Positions 17,789 through 26,151 of a DNA stretch of 64,000 bases are shown here, one piece after another; the first letter of the stretch is position 1; every line of letters begins with the position of its first letter. The notes beneath the pieces were generated by a model. That model was not told the DNA's origin, made no database searches, and was given only the letters and a program-made list of their open reading frames with translations. The stretch comes from Streptomyces sp. MH60 (GTDB taxonomy: Bacteria; Actinomycetota; Actinomycetes; Streptomycetales; Streptomycetaceae). Both the position numbers and the translations under genes were made by a program. The stretch lies in contig NZ_MULI01000039.1 in the NCBI RefSeq assembly GCF_002939385.1, positions 1 through 64,000 on the forward strand, written 5' to 3'.

Positions 17789-17866
17789 CCCTTACGACGG
17801 CCTGGCCTGACCCGTACGACGGCCTGGCCCGACCCGTACTAGGACCTGGCCCGACCCGTACGACGA
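17785..17866 (+). repeat. 22-bp tandem repeat, 3.7 copies
   Basis: Units begin at 17785, 17807, 17829 and 17851 (last partial) with consensus c(t/c)gacccgtacgacggcctgg. The array starts inside the stop region of the preceding gene and runs into the intergenic space that also holds two DnaA boxes. Confidence 0.75.
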
Positions 17867-17913
17867 CTCGCGCCGGTCCGGTGGCGGTGTACGGGGCCGG
17901 GCTTGGCGGCGAG

Positions 17914-17940
17914 TTGTCCACAGGCGGCCCGTCGTCCACA
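17914..17940 (+). promoter_or_regulatory. Two DnaA boxes
   Basis: TTGTCCACA at 17914-17922 is the preferred Streptomyces DnaA box, and TCGTCCACA at 17932-17940 fits the degenerate pattern (T/C)(T/C)(G/A/C)TCCACA. They are spaced 18 bp start to start and lie upstream of the SEC-C protein gene. Confidence 0.55.
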
Positions 17941-18015
17941 GGGTCCCGACGGCCGGAGTGGGAACGGCTAGGCTCGCGCCCGTACGAGTAGAGCCGTAAC
18001 CGGGAGACACCCACG

Positions 18016-18981
18016 ATGGCCAAGAAGCGACCCCAGACGAAGGCCAAGCGGCCCCAGCTCGACGATGCCGAGATCCCGGTCGTCGGGGCCCGCGAGCCCT
18101 GCCCCTGCGGCAGCGGCCGCCGGTACAAGGCCTGCCACGGCCGGACCGCCGCGCAGGCCACGACCGCGCTGGTGCAGCGCCCGTTCGAAGGGCTGGCCGG
18201 CGAGTGCGACTGGGTGGCGCTGCGGGAGCTGGTGCCGGCGGCCACGGTCGAGCTGACCCTGCGGGACGGCCTGCCCGAGGGCGTCCCGTCCGTCACGCTG
18301 GCCACGGTGCTGCCGATGGCCTGGCCGGCCCTGCGCCGCGACGACGGCTCGGTCCTGCTCGGCCTGCAGAACGACACGGCGTCGGGCGACATCAGCCGCG
18401 ACCTCGCCGACACCCTCGCGCGGGCGCTGACCGCCGAGCCGGGCACCCCGGTGCAGGGGCGCCGCGCGCCGGCCGACGGTCCGCGGCTGCAGGACCTGCT
18501 CGCGCCCGAGGGCGCGTTCGAGCCGGAGGTGCACTCGGGCTTCGAGTTCTGGGTGCCGGACCCGGCCAACGCCACGCCGGACGTCACCGCCTCCCTGGAG
18601 CGGGCCAACGCCGCGGCCATCCCGACCGTCCGGCTGCAGGGCGTGGACGCCGCCTACTGGTGCGAGACGCCGGACAAGAACCACCTGCGCTGGGTCATGC
18701 CGCACGAGGAGGAGCGGCTTCTGGACGCTCTTGCCCGGCTGCACGCCGCGGGCCGGTCGTCCCTCGGCGAGGGCACCCGCCTCGTCGGTTCCTTCCGCGC
18801 CCACGGCCTCACCGTGCCGGTGTGGGACCTGCCGAGCGAGGTCACCGCGCAGGACATCGAGAAGCCGGCCGCGGAGTTCGCCGAGCGGCTCGCCGAGGCC
18901 CTGGCCACGGACACTCCGCTCACGCACGACGAGCGCCGGGCGCGCGGCGGTCTGACCAACCGGCAGGTGACCCTCAGCTGA
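18016..18981 (+). CDS. SEC-C-motif protein (DUF5926-like)
   Basis: A 321-residue protein starting MAKKRPQTKAKRPQLDDAE. A zinc-binding SEC-C motif EPCPCGSGRRYKACHG (~residues 30-46) provides Cys-x-Cys and Cys-His ligands, as in the tail of SecA and many small metal-binding proteins. The rest matches a family common in actinobacteria without known function. It has no signal peptide. The ATG is preceded by gggagacacccacg. Two DnaA boxes in the upstream region could affect its transcription. Confidence 0.82.
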   Translation: MAKKRPQTKAKRPQLDDAEIPVVGAREPCPCGSGRRYKACHGRTAAQATTALVQRPFEGLAGECDWVALRELVPAATVELTLRDGLPEGVPSVTLATVLPMAWPALRRDDGSVLLGLQNDTASGDISRDLADTLARALTAEPGTPVQGRRAPADGPRLQDLLAPEGAFEPEVHSGFEFWVPDPANATPDVTASLERANAAAIPTVRLQGVDAAYWCETPDKNHLRWVMPHEEERLLDALARLHAAGRSSLGEGTRLVGSFRAHGLTVPVWDLPSEVTAQDIEKPAAEFAERLAEALATDTPLTHDERRARGGLTNRQVTLS

Positions 18982-19096
18982 CGCGCAGCCATGCGGGCCG
19001 CGCCCGGCTGACCGACCGGTCAGCCGGAGCGGTGGCTCGCGGACGGGTGACTCCGGTCACAACTCCCGTTGCGTACAAGCCAGTCGGTGACCGGAA

Positions 19097-19134
19097 AACA
19101 AGAGATCGAATTTGCTAACCGCCGATCTCTTGTT
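19097..19134. terminator. Hairpin 1 of a tandem pair
   Basis: Perfect 12-bp inverted repeat AACAAGAGATCG/CGATCTCTTGTT around a 14-base loop (19109-19122). It is AT-rich for this genome and 13 bases before a second hairpin with the same stem and loop lengths. It lies between the convergent SEC-C gene and the DUF gene at 19227. It could be a terminator, an attenuator or part of a small RNA. Confidence 0.6.
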
Positions 19135-19147
19135 ACCGTTCCAGTAG

Positions 19148-19185
19148 CCCGGTTGCTGGTGCATCCCCCGTCGCCAGCAACCGGG
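19148..19185. terminator. Hairpin 2 of a tandem pair, intrinsic-terminator-like
   Basis: Perfect 12-bp inverted repeat CCCGGTTGCTGG/CCAGCAACCGGG with a 14-base loop, followed on the + strand by tctttcc. This is the most canonical intrinsic terminator in the window. Confidence 0.7.
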
Positions 19186-19226
19186 TCTTTCCATGCGCCC
19201 GGTCGCGCACTCACCGCAGTCGCCGG

Positions 19227-19988
19227 TCAACTCCCCGTCCCCGCAGGCAGTTTGCCGACGTCACTCCCCTCGTCCCCGTCGTCCCCGTCGCCGCCGCTCC
19301 CGCCACTCCCGCCGCTCCCGGCCCGCAGCAGCAGCGGCCCGTACCCGGCCCGGCGCGCGAACTCCGCGACGGCCGCGTACCCCGCCAAGCCGCCCCCGCT
19401 CGCGCCCTCGGTGCCCTCCGGCGGCGTCTCGCAGGTGCCCGGCGCGTCCTCGACGCCCACCGCACAGCTGGTCCGCACGCTGCGTCCGTCAGGTCCCATG
19501 AGGCTCAGTACGGACTCGAGCGGGGCGCCGGTGGCGTTGCGGTAGTAGGTCCGCGCCCAGGTCTCCGTCCCCCGGGCCAGGACACAGGTCTGCGCCTCGA
19601 TGCCCGCGGGCGAGGTGAGTTCGGGGCCGCAGCGCGTGGCCAGTGCGGGGCCGAGCGGCAGCGGCGAACGGGCCGGCGCGGGTCCTTCCGTGGCGCGGTG
19701 CACTCCCCCCGCCCCAGAGCCGGATTCGGGCCCCAGCCCGAGCCCCGATCGGTCCCCCGCCCCCGAGGCGGAGGCCGACGCCTTGCCGTCACCGCCCCGC
19801 GCGAGGAGCGGCACGGCCGCCGCGACCTCGGCGTCCGGGTCGCCCGAAGGCCCCGCGGACGCCACCGCGAACGGCAGTACGACCGCGCAGACCACGACAC
19901 CCGCGAGCCCGTACAGACGGATCCGCCGGCGGTCCGGCCCGTTGCGGCGCGGACCGACGGCGCGGTGCTCCCCTGCGTGAAGCGGCAT
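19227..19988 (-). CDS. Hypothetical membrane-anchored extracytoplasmic protein
   Basis: A 253-residue protein with a basic cytoplasmic start (PRRNGPDRRRIR), one TM segment (~residues 26-45, LYGLAGVVVCAVVLPFAVAS), a Ser/Gly-rich linker, then a small domain with four Cys (RCGPELTSP, EAQTCVLARG, RTSCAVG, GTCETPP) that may form two disulfides outside the cell. The C-terminus is a Gly/Ser/Asp tail (GSGGSGGSGGDGDDGDEG). No family recognised. No strong ribosome-binding site precedes the ATG. Confidence 0.65.
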   Translation of the reverse strand: MPLHAGEHRAVGPRRNGPDRRRIRLYGLAGVVVCAVVLPFAVASAGPSGDPDAEVAAAVPLLARGGDGKASASASGAGDRSGLGLGPESGSGAGGVHRATEGPAPARSPLPLGPALATRCGPELTSPAGIEAQTCVLARGTETWARTYYRNATGAPLESVLSLMGPDGRSVRTSCAVGVEDAPGTCETPPEGTEGASGGGLAGYAAVAEFARRAGYGPLLLRAGSGGSGGSGGDGDDGDEGSDVGKLPAGTGS

Positions 19989-20042
19989 GCTCGGACGATA
20001 ACGACCGGGGGCGGGCGCGGACTTCCGCGCGCGCCGACACCC

Positions 20043-20708
20043 CTACAACTCGGGCGCGCTCACACCCGTACGAGTGAGGGCGTCGACCACGGCGTCCACC
20101 ACGGCCTCCACGTCGGGCACCCAGGGCGAGGCGGAGCCGGGCAGCGGCGCCCGCTCCCAGCGGACGGCACCGGCGCCGGTCTCGGACGGGGGCAGCGCGA
20201 GATAACCGCCCTCGCCGTGGAAGCGCAGGGAGCCGGGGACGAAGTCCTTGGCGTAGAGCAGCTCGCCCAGCTGCTCCATGGAGTACGGCTTCACCAGCAG
20301 CGCCCAGCGGGTGGGCGAGGCGACGACCGGGCCGAGCCGCAGCCCGGCGCGGTCGAGCGCGGCGAGGGCGTGGGCGGCCGGCAGGGCGGGCAGGGAGACG
20401 GCGCACGGGGCGCTGCCTCCGGTGGCCATGACGATCGGCGCGGTCGGCCGGTTGGTCCACCACCAGCGCACCATGCGGGCGTCGGTGGTCGCCGCGAGGA
20501 GACCGGGGTCGAAGGGATGTGCGCCCGGCACCGTGCACTCGGGGTCGGGGCAGCCGCAGCGTGACCGCGCCCGCGGTTCCGCCGCCGCGCCCGGGAGTAC
20601 GGGCCACTGCCATTGTGTCGCGTAGGTCAGGGCCGCGCCGATCAGCTCAGGCTGCCCGTCGTCGTGCTGGGACAGGAGCCTGCGTCGCCTTCCGAGGATC
20701 TCGCGCAT
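20043..20708 (-). CDS. Prim-Pol-like (bifunctional DNA primase/polymerase N-terminal) protein
   Basis: A 221-residue protein with the outline of the Prim-Pol N-terminal domain: AALTYATQWQWPVLPGAAAE, a Cys cluster CGCPDPECTVPGAHP, then WWTNRPTAPIVMATGG. The acidic catalytic Asp pair seen in the 6657 gene is not visible (the equivalent strand reads CAVSLPALPA), so it may be a degenerate, non-catalytic member. I chose the ATG at 20708, since ggaaaggaac lies upstream; an in-frame ATG at 20759 would add a Cys-rich stretch. Function unknown. Confidence 0.7.
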   Translation of the reverse strand: MREILGRRRRLLSQHDDGQPELIGAALTYATQWQWPVLPGAAAEPRARSRCGCPDPECTVPGAHPFDPGLLAATTDARMVRWWWTNRPTAPIVMATGGSAPCAVSLPALPAAHALAALDRAGLRLGPVVASPTRWALLVKPYSMEQLGELLYAKDFVPGSLRFHGEGGYLALPPSETGAGAVRWERAPLPGSASPWVPDVEAVVDAVVDALTRTGVSAPEL

Positions 20709-21316
20709 GAGCGCTCGTTCCTTTCCGTTGCACGCCTGGCAACACCGTGGTCTCTTCACACCATGTGTCGATCACTTCGCTGTGCGTTGCTGGTGGCGCA
20801 TCACACCCCTGCCGAGAGACGTCCCCGCGGGGGCACGTCTCCGCCAAGGGCAAGGGAAACCCCTGTGGGTCGAGCACTGACTGCGTCCGTGACGGTTCCG
20901 GCCACTGCGTCTGGCAAGAGCATGGCGTGGCGCGGGGGTGGCGAAGTCTGGCGTTTTGCCGTCGCGCGTATTTCTCTCCGCCTCCGCCACGGGAGGATGG
21001 GGCACGGTCGTCGGTGGATAGGACGCCCGGGTCCGTCGCCGGGTTCCAGGTGGTCCCCAACCACCCCCGGCCTTCTCCGAGTACGTACCCATCACGACCG
21101 CTGTGACGCTCCGTGAAGCACCCCCAGTCGACCGCAACAAGGCGTCCTCTGGGGCAGTTTCAAGCCAATTTCGCTTTTCCGCAAGAGGCCGGGAAGGATG
21201 CCGCTCCGACCCCACGGACACCAGGAATCCCAGCAGGACAATGCTGGACATCCCCTTACGAGTGCGTGTACATGTGGAGACACTGCTAGCGGCGCAGAAT
21301 GACATGGGGGTTTGCG
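20709..21316. other. 600-bp divergent intergenic region
   Basis: No gene with Streptomyces-like codon bias on either strand. It contains a strong stem AGACGT/ACGTCT around a C/G-rich core at 20817-20840, which lies in the leader of the minus-strand Prim-Pol-like gene. The right half must hold the promoter of the SpoIIE-type phosphatase gene. No riboswitch that I recognise. Confidence 0.45.
20817..20840. other. Inverted repeat in long leader
   Basis: AGACGTCCCCGCGGGGGCACGTCT folds into a stem of outer AGACGT/ACGTCT plus inner CCCCGC/GCGGGG-type pairs, about 110 bases upstream of the Prim-Pol-like start. Possible leader structure or terminator. Confidence 0.4.
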
Positions 21317-21361
21317 ATGCTTTTGAGCAGTAAGCGCCGGTCGGAAGGCCGGACGCCATGA
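21317..21361 (+). CDS. Possible 14-codon leader peptide coupled to the phosphatase gene
   Basis: A small frame reading MLLSSKRRSEGRTP, whose stop TGA overlaps the ATG of the next gene (ATGA). An in-frame ATG at 21299 would make it 20 codons. The ribosome-binding site is weak (ggggg). It might couple translation to the phosphatase gene or be chance; no conservation data available. Confidence 0.3.
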   Translation: MLLSSKRRSEGRTP

Positions 21362-22791
21362 ATGCCCCGCACCCTGCGAAAGTGGCTGGAATCGATTCAA
21401 CGGTTCCGTCCCCCGCACACACTGTCGCGTCCGCCGCCACGGGCACCTCCCCGGCGGCCGAGCCCCCCACCACGGACGCCGCGGCCGTCACGGACGACTC
21501 GGGCACTCCTTGTGCCCCCGGAGCCCTGCTCCAGGACCGGCTCGCCGGCTGGGTCTCGGACCTCACGACCCTGCACGAACTGACCGAACGCCTGGTCCGC
21601 ACGGGCACCCTCGCCGACGGCCTCCAGGAAGTGCTGCGCGCCGGAGCCGCCCTCGTCGGCGCCCGGCGCGGGCTCGTTGTGCTGGAACCGGCCGACGGAC
21701 TCGGCCCCGGCACCACCGTCGGCCTCGGCCTGGCCCGCGCCGACCTCGGCCACATCGAGACCGTGCCCCGCAGTTCCCTGTCCTACGGGCGGATCCTGGA
21801 CGGACTGCCGGTCGACCAGGACGGCATCGCGGAACCCGACCTGCTCGCCGAGAAGGCCCTCGACCCCCGCCACCGCGAGGTCGCCGCCCGCCTCGGCTAC
21901 GCCGCCAGCTACACGCTCCCCCTGTCCGCCGAGGGCACCGGGCGCCTCGGTGCCGCCGTCTGGCTCTACGACGAACCCGCCGAACCGGGTGAGCGGCAGC
22001 GCCACCTCGCCGGTCTGTACGTCCGGTACGCCACCCAGCACCTGGCCCGCCTCCTGGAGGTCGAGCGCACCCGCGCGTCCATGGCGACGATGGCCGAGGA
22101 ACTGCTGCCCTCGCGCCTGCCCCGGGTGCCCGGCGTGCAGCTCGCCGTCCGGCACCGCACCGGACCGCCGGGCGGCGGCGACTGGTACGACGCCCTGCCG
22201 CTGCCGGACGCCGCGCTCGGCCTCGCCGTCGGTTCCGTCACCGGGTCGGGGCCCAGCGCGGTCGCCGCGATGGGGCGGCTGCGCGCCTCGCTGCGGGCGT
22301 ACGCCGTGATGGAGGGCGAGGACCCGGTCGCCGTCCTGTCCGACCTGGAACTGCTGCTGCGGCTCACCGAACCGGCCCGCTCGGCCACCGCGCTGTTCGG
22401 CTACTGCGAGCCCGCGCTGCGCCGGATCACCCTGGCCGGCGCCGGGCACAGCCCGCCGCTGCTGATCGGTCAGCGGCGCACGGAGTTCGTCGAGACCTCC
22501 GTCTCCGCGCCGCTCGGCATGCTCGCCTGCTGGGAGGCGCCCAGCGTGGAGCTGCAGGCCGAGCCGGGAGAGACGGTTCTGCTCTACACCGACGGGCTGC
22601 TGCACCGCACCGGCGACCGGGCCGACCGTGCCTTCGCCCGGCTGCACGCTGCGGCGGCCGGCGTCCCCCGGGCCGCACGGCAGGACCCGGACGCGGTCGT
22701 CGAGCACGTCCTGCGCACCGTGCTGCCCGACGGGAAGGCGGAGGCGCACTCCGAGGAGGACGTCGTCCTGCTGGCGGTCAGGTTCGAATAA
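21358..22791 (+). CDS. GAF plus SpoIIE/PP2C-family protein phosphatase
   Basis: A 477-residue protein. The low-complexity Ala/Pro/Thr N-terminus (~1-50) precedes a GAF domain (~65-240; LVGARRGLVVLEPADG...). The C-terminal PPM/SpoIIE phosphatase domain (~255-477) shows GGDWYDALPL, AMGRLRASLRAYAV, LAGAGHSPPLL, VLLYTDGLLHRT and SEEDVVLLAVRFE. The family usually begins this domain with GGDxYD and has DG and DD metal sites; here the DD is ED, so metal binding may be altered. Such proteins dephosphorylate anti-anti-sigma factors. No partner is adjacent, but HATPase proteins lie nearby (17237, 24470). Confidence 0.85.
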   Translation: MNAPHPAKVAGIDSTVPSPAHTVASAATGTSPAAEPPTTDAAAVTDDSGTPCAPGALLQDRLAGWVSDLTTLHELTERLVRTGTLADGLQEVLRAGAALVGARRGLVVLEPADGLGPGTTVGLGLARADLGHIETVPRSSLSYGRILDGLPVDQDGIAEPDLLAEKALDPRHREVAARLGYAASYTLPLSAEGTGRLGAAVWLYDEPAEPGERQRHLAGLYVRYATQHLARLLEVERTRASMATMAEELLPSRLPRVPGVQLAVRHRTGPPGGGDWYDALPLPDAALGLAVGSVTGSGPSAVAAMGRLRASLRAYAVMEGEDPVAVLSDLELLLRLTEPARSATALFGYCEPALRRITLAGAGHSPPLLIGQRRTEFVETSVSAPLGMLACWEAPSVELQAEPGETVLLYTDGLLHRTGDRADRAFARLHAAAAGVPRAARQDPDAVVEHVLRTVLPDGKAEAHSEEDVVLLAVRFE

Positions 22792-22924
22792 CGGTCACTG
22801 ACGCCCCGCACACCCCGCATAACGGACGGTGGTGCACGGGTGTAACAGGCCCTTCGCCCCTGGGCCCCCTTCCGTACGACCGTACGATGGGGGGTGGTCC
22901 AGTGCCGTATCGAGGAGGATGACC

Positions 22925-24409
22925 GTGGCGGAGGAGCTCAACCCGGCAGTACCTGATCCTGCTGCTGACGCAGCGGACCCGGACGAGACCGAGGAGCCGA
23001 TCAAGCAGCGCAAGAACGGCCTGTACCCGGGCGTGTCCGACGAGCTGGCCGAGAACATGAAGTCCGGCTGGGCCGACACGGAGCTGCGCGACCTGGAGCC
23101 GATCCCCCAGGCCGCCGAGACCGCCGCCCGCCGTGCCGCCCTGTCCGCCCGCTTCCCCGGCGAGCGCCTGGTGATCCCCGCGGGCAACCTCAAGACCCGC
23201 TCCAACGACACGGAGTACTCCTTCCGCGCCTCGGTCGAGTACACGTACCTCACCGGCAACCAGACCGAGGACGGCGTCCTGGTCCTGGAGCCCAGGGGCG
23301 ACGGCCACACCGCGACGATCTACCTCCTGCCGCGCTCGGACCGGGAGAACGGCGAGTTCTGGCTGAACGGGCAGGGCGAGCTGTGGGTGGGCCGCCGCCA
23401 CTCCCTCACCGAGGCCGGAAAGCTCTACGGCATCCCCGCCTCCGACGTCCGCGAGCTGGCCGACAGCCTGCGCGAGGCCACCGGCCCGGTGCGCGTCGTG
23501 CGCGGGTACGACGCCGGCATCGAGGCGGCCCTGACCGACAAGGTCACCGCCGAGCGCGACGAGGAACTGCGCGTCTTCCTCTCCGAGGCCCGCCTGGTCA
23601 AGGACGAGTTCGAGATCGGCGAGCTGCAGAAGGCCGTCGACTCCACCGTGCGCGGCTTCGAGGACGTCGTGAAGGTCCTCGACAAGGCCGAGGCGACCAG
23701 CGAGCGCTACATCGAGGGCACCTTCTTCCTCCGCGCGCGCGTCGAGGGCAACGACGTCGGCTACGGCTCCATCTGCGCCGCCGGACCGCACGCCTGCACC
23801 CTGCACTGGGTCCGCAACGACGGCCCGGTCCGCTCCGGCGACCTGCTGCTGCTCGACGCGGGCGTGGAGACGCACACGTACTACACCGCCGACGTGACGC
23901 GCACCCTGCCGGTCAACGGCACGTACAGCGAGCTGCAGAAGAAGATCTACGACGCCGTGTACGACGCCCAGGAGGCCGGCATCGCGGCGGTCAGGCCGGG
24001 CGCCAAGTACCGCGACTTCCACGACGCCGCCCAGCGCGTGCTGACCGAGCGGCTGGTCGAGTGGGGCCTGGTCGAGGGCCCCGTCGAGCGGGTCCTTGAG
24101 CTGGGCCTGCAGCGCCGCTGGACGCTGCACGGCACCGGTCACATGCTCGGCCTGGACGTCCACGACTGCGCCGCCGCGCGCGTGGAGTCCTACGTCGACG
24201 GCACGCTGGAGCCCGGCATGGTGCTCACCGTCGAGCCGGGTCTGTACTTCCAGGCCGACGACCTGACCGTGCCCGAGGAGTACCGGGGCATCGGCGTGCG
24301 CATCGAGGACGACATCCTCGTCACCGCCGACGGCAACCGGAACCTGTCCGCCGGGCTGCCGCGCCGGTCGGACGAGGTCGAGGAGTGGATGGCCGCGCTG
24401 AAGCGCTGA
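22925..24409 (+). CDS. pepP: Xaa-Pro aminopeptidase (aminopeptidase P)
   Basis: A 494-residue M24 metallopeptidase that removes N-terminal residues ahead of proline. The AMP_N domain spans ~55-190 (ERLVIPAGNLKTRSNDTEYS). The pita-bread catalytic domain shows all five metal ligands: LLLLDAGVETHTYYTADVTR (two Asp), HGTGHMLGLDVHD (His), TVEPGLYF (Glu) and GVRIEDDILVT (Glu). The GTG at 22925 is six bases after gaggagg, which favours it over the ATG at 22919. It ends at a strong hairpin. Confidence 0.92.
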   Translation: MAEELNPAVPDPAADAADPDETEEPIKQRKNGLYPGVSDELAENMKSGWADTELRDLEPIPQAAETAARRAALSARFPGERLVIPAGNLKTRSNDTEYSFRASVEYTYLTGNQTEDGVLVLEPRGDGHTATIYLLPRSDRENGEFWLNGQGELWVGRRHSLTEAGKLYGIPASDVRELADSLREATGPVRVVRGYDAGIEAALTDKVTAERDEELRVFLSEARLVKDEFEIGELQKAVDSTVRGFEDVVKVLDKAEATSERYIEGTFFLRARVEGNDVGYGSICAAGPHACTLHWVRNDGPVRSGDLLLLDAGVETHTYYTADVTRTLPVNGTYSELQKKIYDAVYDAQEAGIAAVRPGAKYRDFHDAAQRVLTERLVEWGLVEGPVERVLELGLQRRWTLHGTGHMLGLDVHDCAAARVESYVDGTLEPGMVLTVEPGLYFQADDLTVPEEYRGIGVRIEDDILVTADGNRNLSAGLPRRSDEVEEWMAALKR

Positions 24410-24418
24410 CCCGCCGTC

Positions 24419-24453
24419 CGACGGCCGGGCACCGGGCGGGTGCCCGGCCGTCG
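24419..24453. terminator. Bidirectional terminator, 15-bp stem
   Basis: CGACGGCCGGGCACC/GGTGCCCGGCCGTCG around a 5-base loop, between the convergent aminopeptidase gene and HATPase gene. Confidence 0.8.
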
Positions 24454-24469
24454 GCGTGCCCGGGCCCTG

Positions 24470-24931
24470 TCACACCGCCGCCAGCGGGGCGTTCTCACGC
24501 CACTTGAGGATCTTGTCGAAGCTCACCACGGCACCGGCCCGCCCCGGCGCACTGCCGATGTGGACATGGTCGGCGAGCTCCCGGATGAGACACAGGCCGC
24601 GGCCGCTCTCCGCCTCCGCCGCCGGACGGGCGGCACCCTGCGGCCCGCCCGGAGCGGCGACGGGGAAACCGGGGCCCGTGTCGGCGACCTCGATACGGCA
24701 GCGCTCACCGTCCAGGTAGGCCGTGACGCGGTACGCCTCGCCGGGGCCGCCGCACCCGTCGTCCCCGCCGTGCTCGACCGCGTTGGCGCAGGCCTCGCTC
24801 AGCGCGACGGAGAGGTCGAAGGAGATGTCCGGGTCGACGCCCGCGGTCTCCATGGTGCCGATCAGCAGACGGCGGGCCAGGGGGACGCTCGCAGCCTCGC
24901 GCCGCAAATGGAGTGACCACCAGATGCTCAT
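24470..24931 (-). CDS. ATP-binding anti-sigma-type regulator (HATPase_c_2)
   Basis: A 153-residue GHKL-fold protein: MSIWWSLHLRREAASVPLAR, N-box LSVALSEACANAVEHG, G1 box IEVADTGPGF and G2 box ESGRGLCLIRELAD. It is similar in type to the protein at 17237 and likely a serine kinase that binds sigma or anti-sigma partners. The start ATG at 24931 follows gggaggctggagc. The frame stays open far upstream, but that part is non-coding composition. Confidence 0.83.
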   Translation of the reverse strand: MSIWWSLHLRREAASVPLARRLLIGTMETAGVDPDISFDLSVALSEACANAVEHGGDDGCGGPGEAYRVTAYLDGERCRIEVADTGPGFPVAAPGGPQGAARPAAEAESGRGLCLIRELADHVHIGSAPGRAGAVVSFDKILKWRENAPLAAV

Positions 24932-25172
24932 GCTCCAGCCTCCCGGCCGCGGCTCGACATACCGATACGTATTGCCCCTCACACCCCGGCGTAAGCACGC
25001 CGAGCCCGTGACACCGCTCATCTGGCGGATGCGTCGCCCTCGGTGGCCGGTGTATGCGGAGCGACTCGTGCCAGAAGGTGACCTTCCGTCCCGTTCCTCG
25101 TCTTCCGGTCGTACGGCATCTTGTGGACCTGCCGTACGGCGTGCGGGCCGTGAGTGCGATGATGAGGCCGCC

Positions 25173-26021
25173 ATGACTGCCCCCCACCCGCCAACGGCGC
25201 GCTCCGGGAACGACCTCCGGATCCTGCGGGCCGCGGTGTTCGCCGCGGTCTGCGTCGTGCTGGCCGCGGCGGGGCACACCCTCGCCTCCTGCGCCACCGT
25301 TCCGCTGTGGTCGCTGGGCGCGGGATTCCTCGGGGCGGTCCTGGTCGCCGTGCCGCTCGCCGGCCGCCTGCGCTCGCTGGCCGGCATCGCGCTGCTGCTC
25401 GCCGTCGGACAGACCGCGCTGCACGCCCTGTTCGGGCTGGGCCAGCACGGCACCACCGCGGCCATGGCGTCCGGTACGGCCGCCGCGTCCGGCGGTGGCG
25501 CGGGCGCGCTGTCCGACGCCTCCCTGGTCCAGCAGGCCGCACGGCTGGTCTGCGGGACCACCGCGGCGGCGATCAGCCCGACCCAGGCCGAGCGGATCCT
25601 CACCGACGCACGGGTCGCCCCGGACGTCACCGCCGGCGCGGCGCACCACCCGGCCGACGCGCTGTCCAGCGCCGGTACCTCCGCCTCGCTGCTGCCGTCG
25701 CTGCCGATGCTGCTCGGTCACGTCCTCGCGGCCCTGGTCGCCGGCTGGCTGCTGCGGCGCGGGGACCTGGCGCTGGCCCGGCTCGTCGAACTGTCGGCGC
25801 ACTCGGCCCAGTCCATGGCCGAGGCGGCGTTCGTCCGCGCCCTGCGCGCGGCGCTCTCCCTGGTGCGCGCCCTGCACGCCGGGCTGGCCGGCGCCCCCGG
25901 CACGGGCCCGCGTCGGCCGCACACCGCCCTGTGGGTGCCGCTGCGGCCCCGTACCACCGCGCTCCAGCACACGGTCATCAAGCGCGGCCCGCCGAGTGAC
26001 GCGTTCGCCCTCGCCGCCTGA
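25173..26021 (+). CDS. Hypothetical integral membrane protein
   Basis: A 282-residue protein with about four or five hydrophobic helices (AAVFAAVCVVLAAAGHTLAS, GFLGAVLVAVPLAG, GIALLLAVGQTALHALFGLG, LPMLLGHVLAALVAGWLL) and a His-containing hydrophilic loop. Its place just upstream of a YcnI-like gene and the copper cluster suggests a link to metal handling, but this is inference from context. No family recognised with certainty. Confidence 0.7.
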   Translation: MTAPHPPTARSGNDLRILRAAVFAAVCVVLAAAGHTLASCATVPLWSLGAGFLGAVLVAVPLAGRLRSLAGIALLLAVGQTALHALFGLGQHGTTAAMASGTAAASGGGAGALSDASLVQQAARLVCGTTAAAISPTQAERILTDARVAPDVTAGAAHHPADALSSAGTSASLLPSLPMLLGHVLAALVAGWLLRRGDLALARLVELSAHSAQSMAEAAFVRALRAALSLVRALHAGLAGAPGTGPRRPHTALWVPLRPRTTALQHTVIKRGPPSDAFALAA

Positions 26022-26151
26022 CACGACGCGACCGTCATCCCGCTCCGGGAGGGGACGCCGTCGTGCGGCACGCGCGCGTGCGCGCACCCCTCCTGTCACT
26101 CGGCACCGGCTGCTCGGCACCGGTGTCCCCACGAAGCGGAGTACTCCGTCC

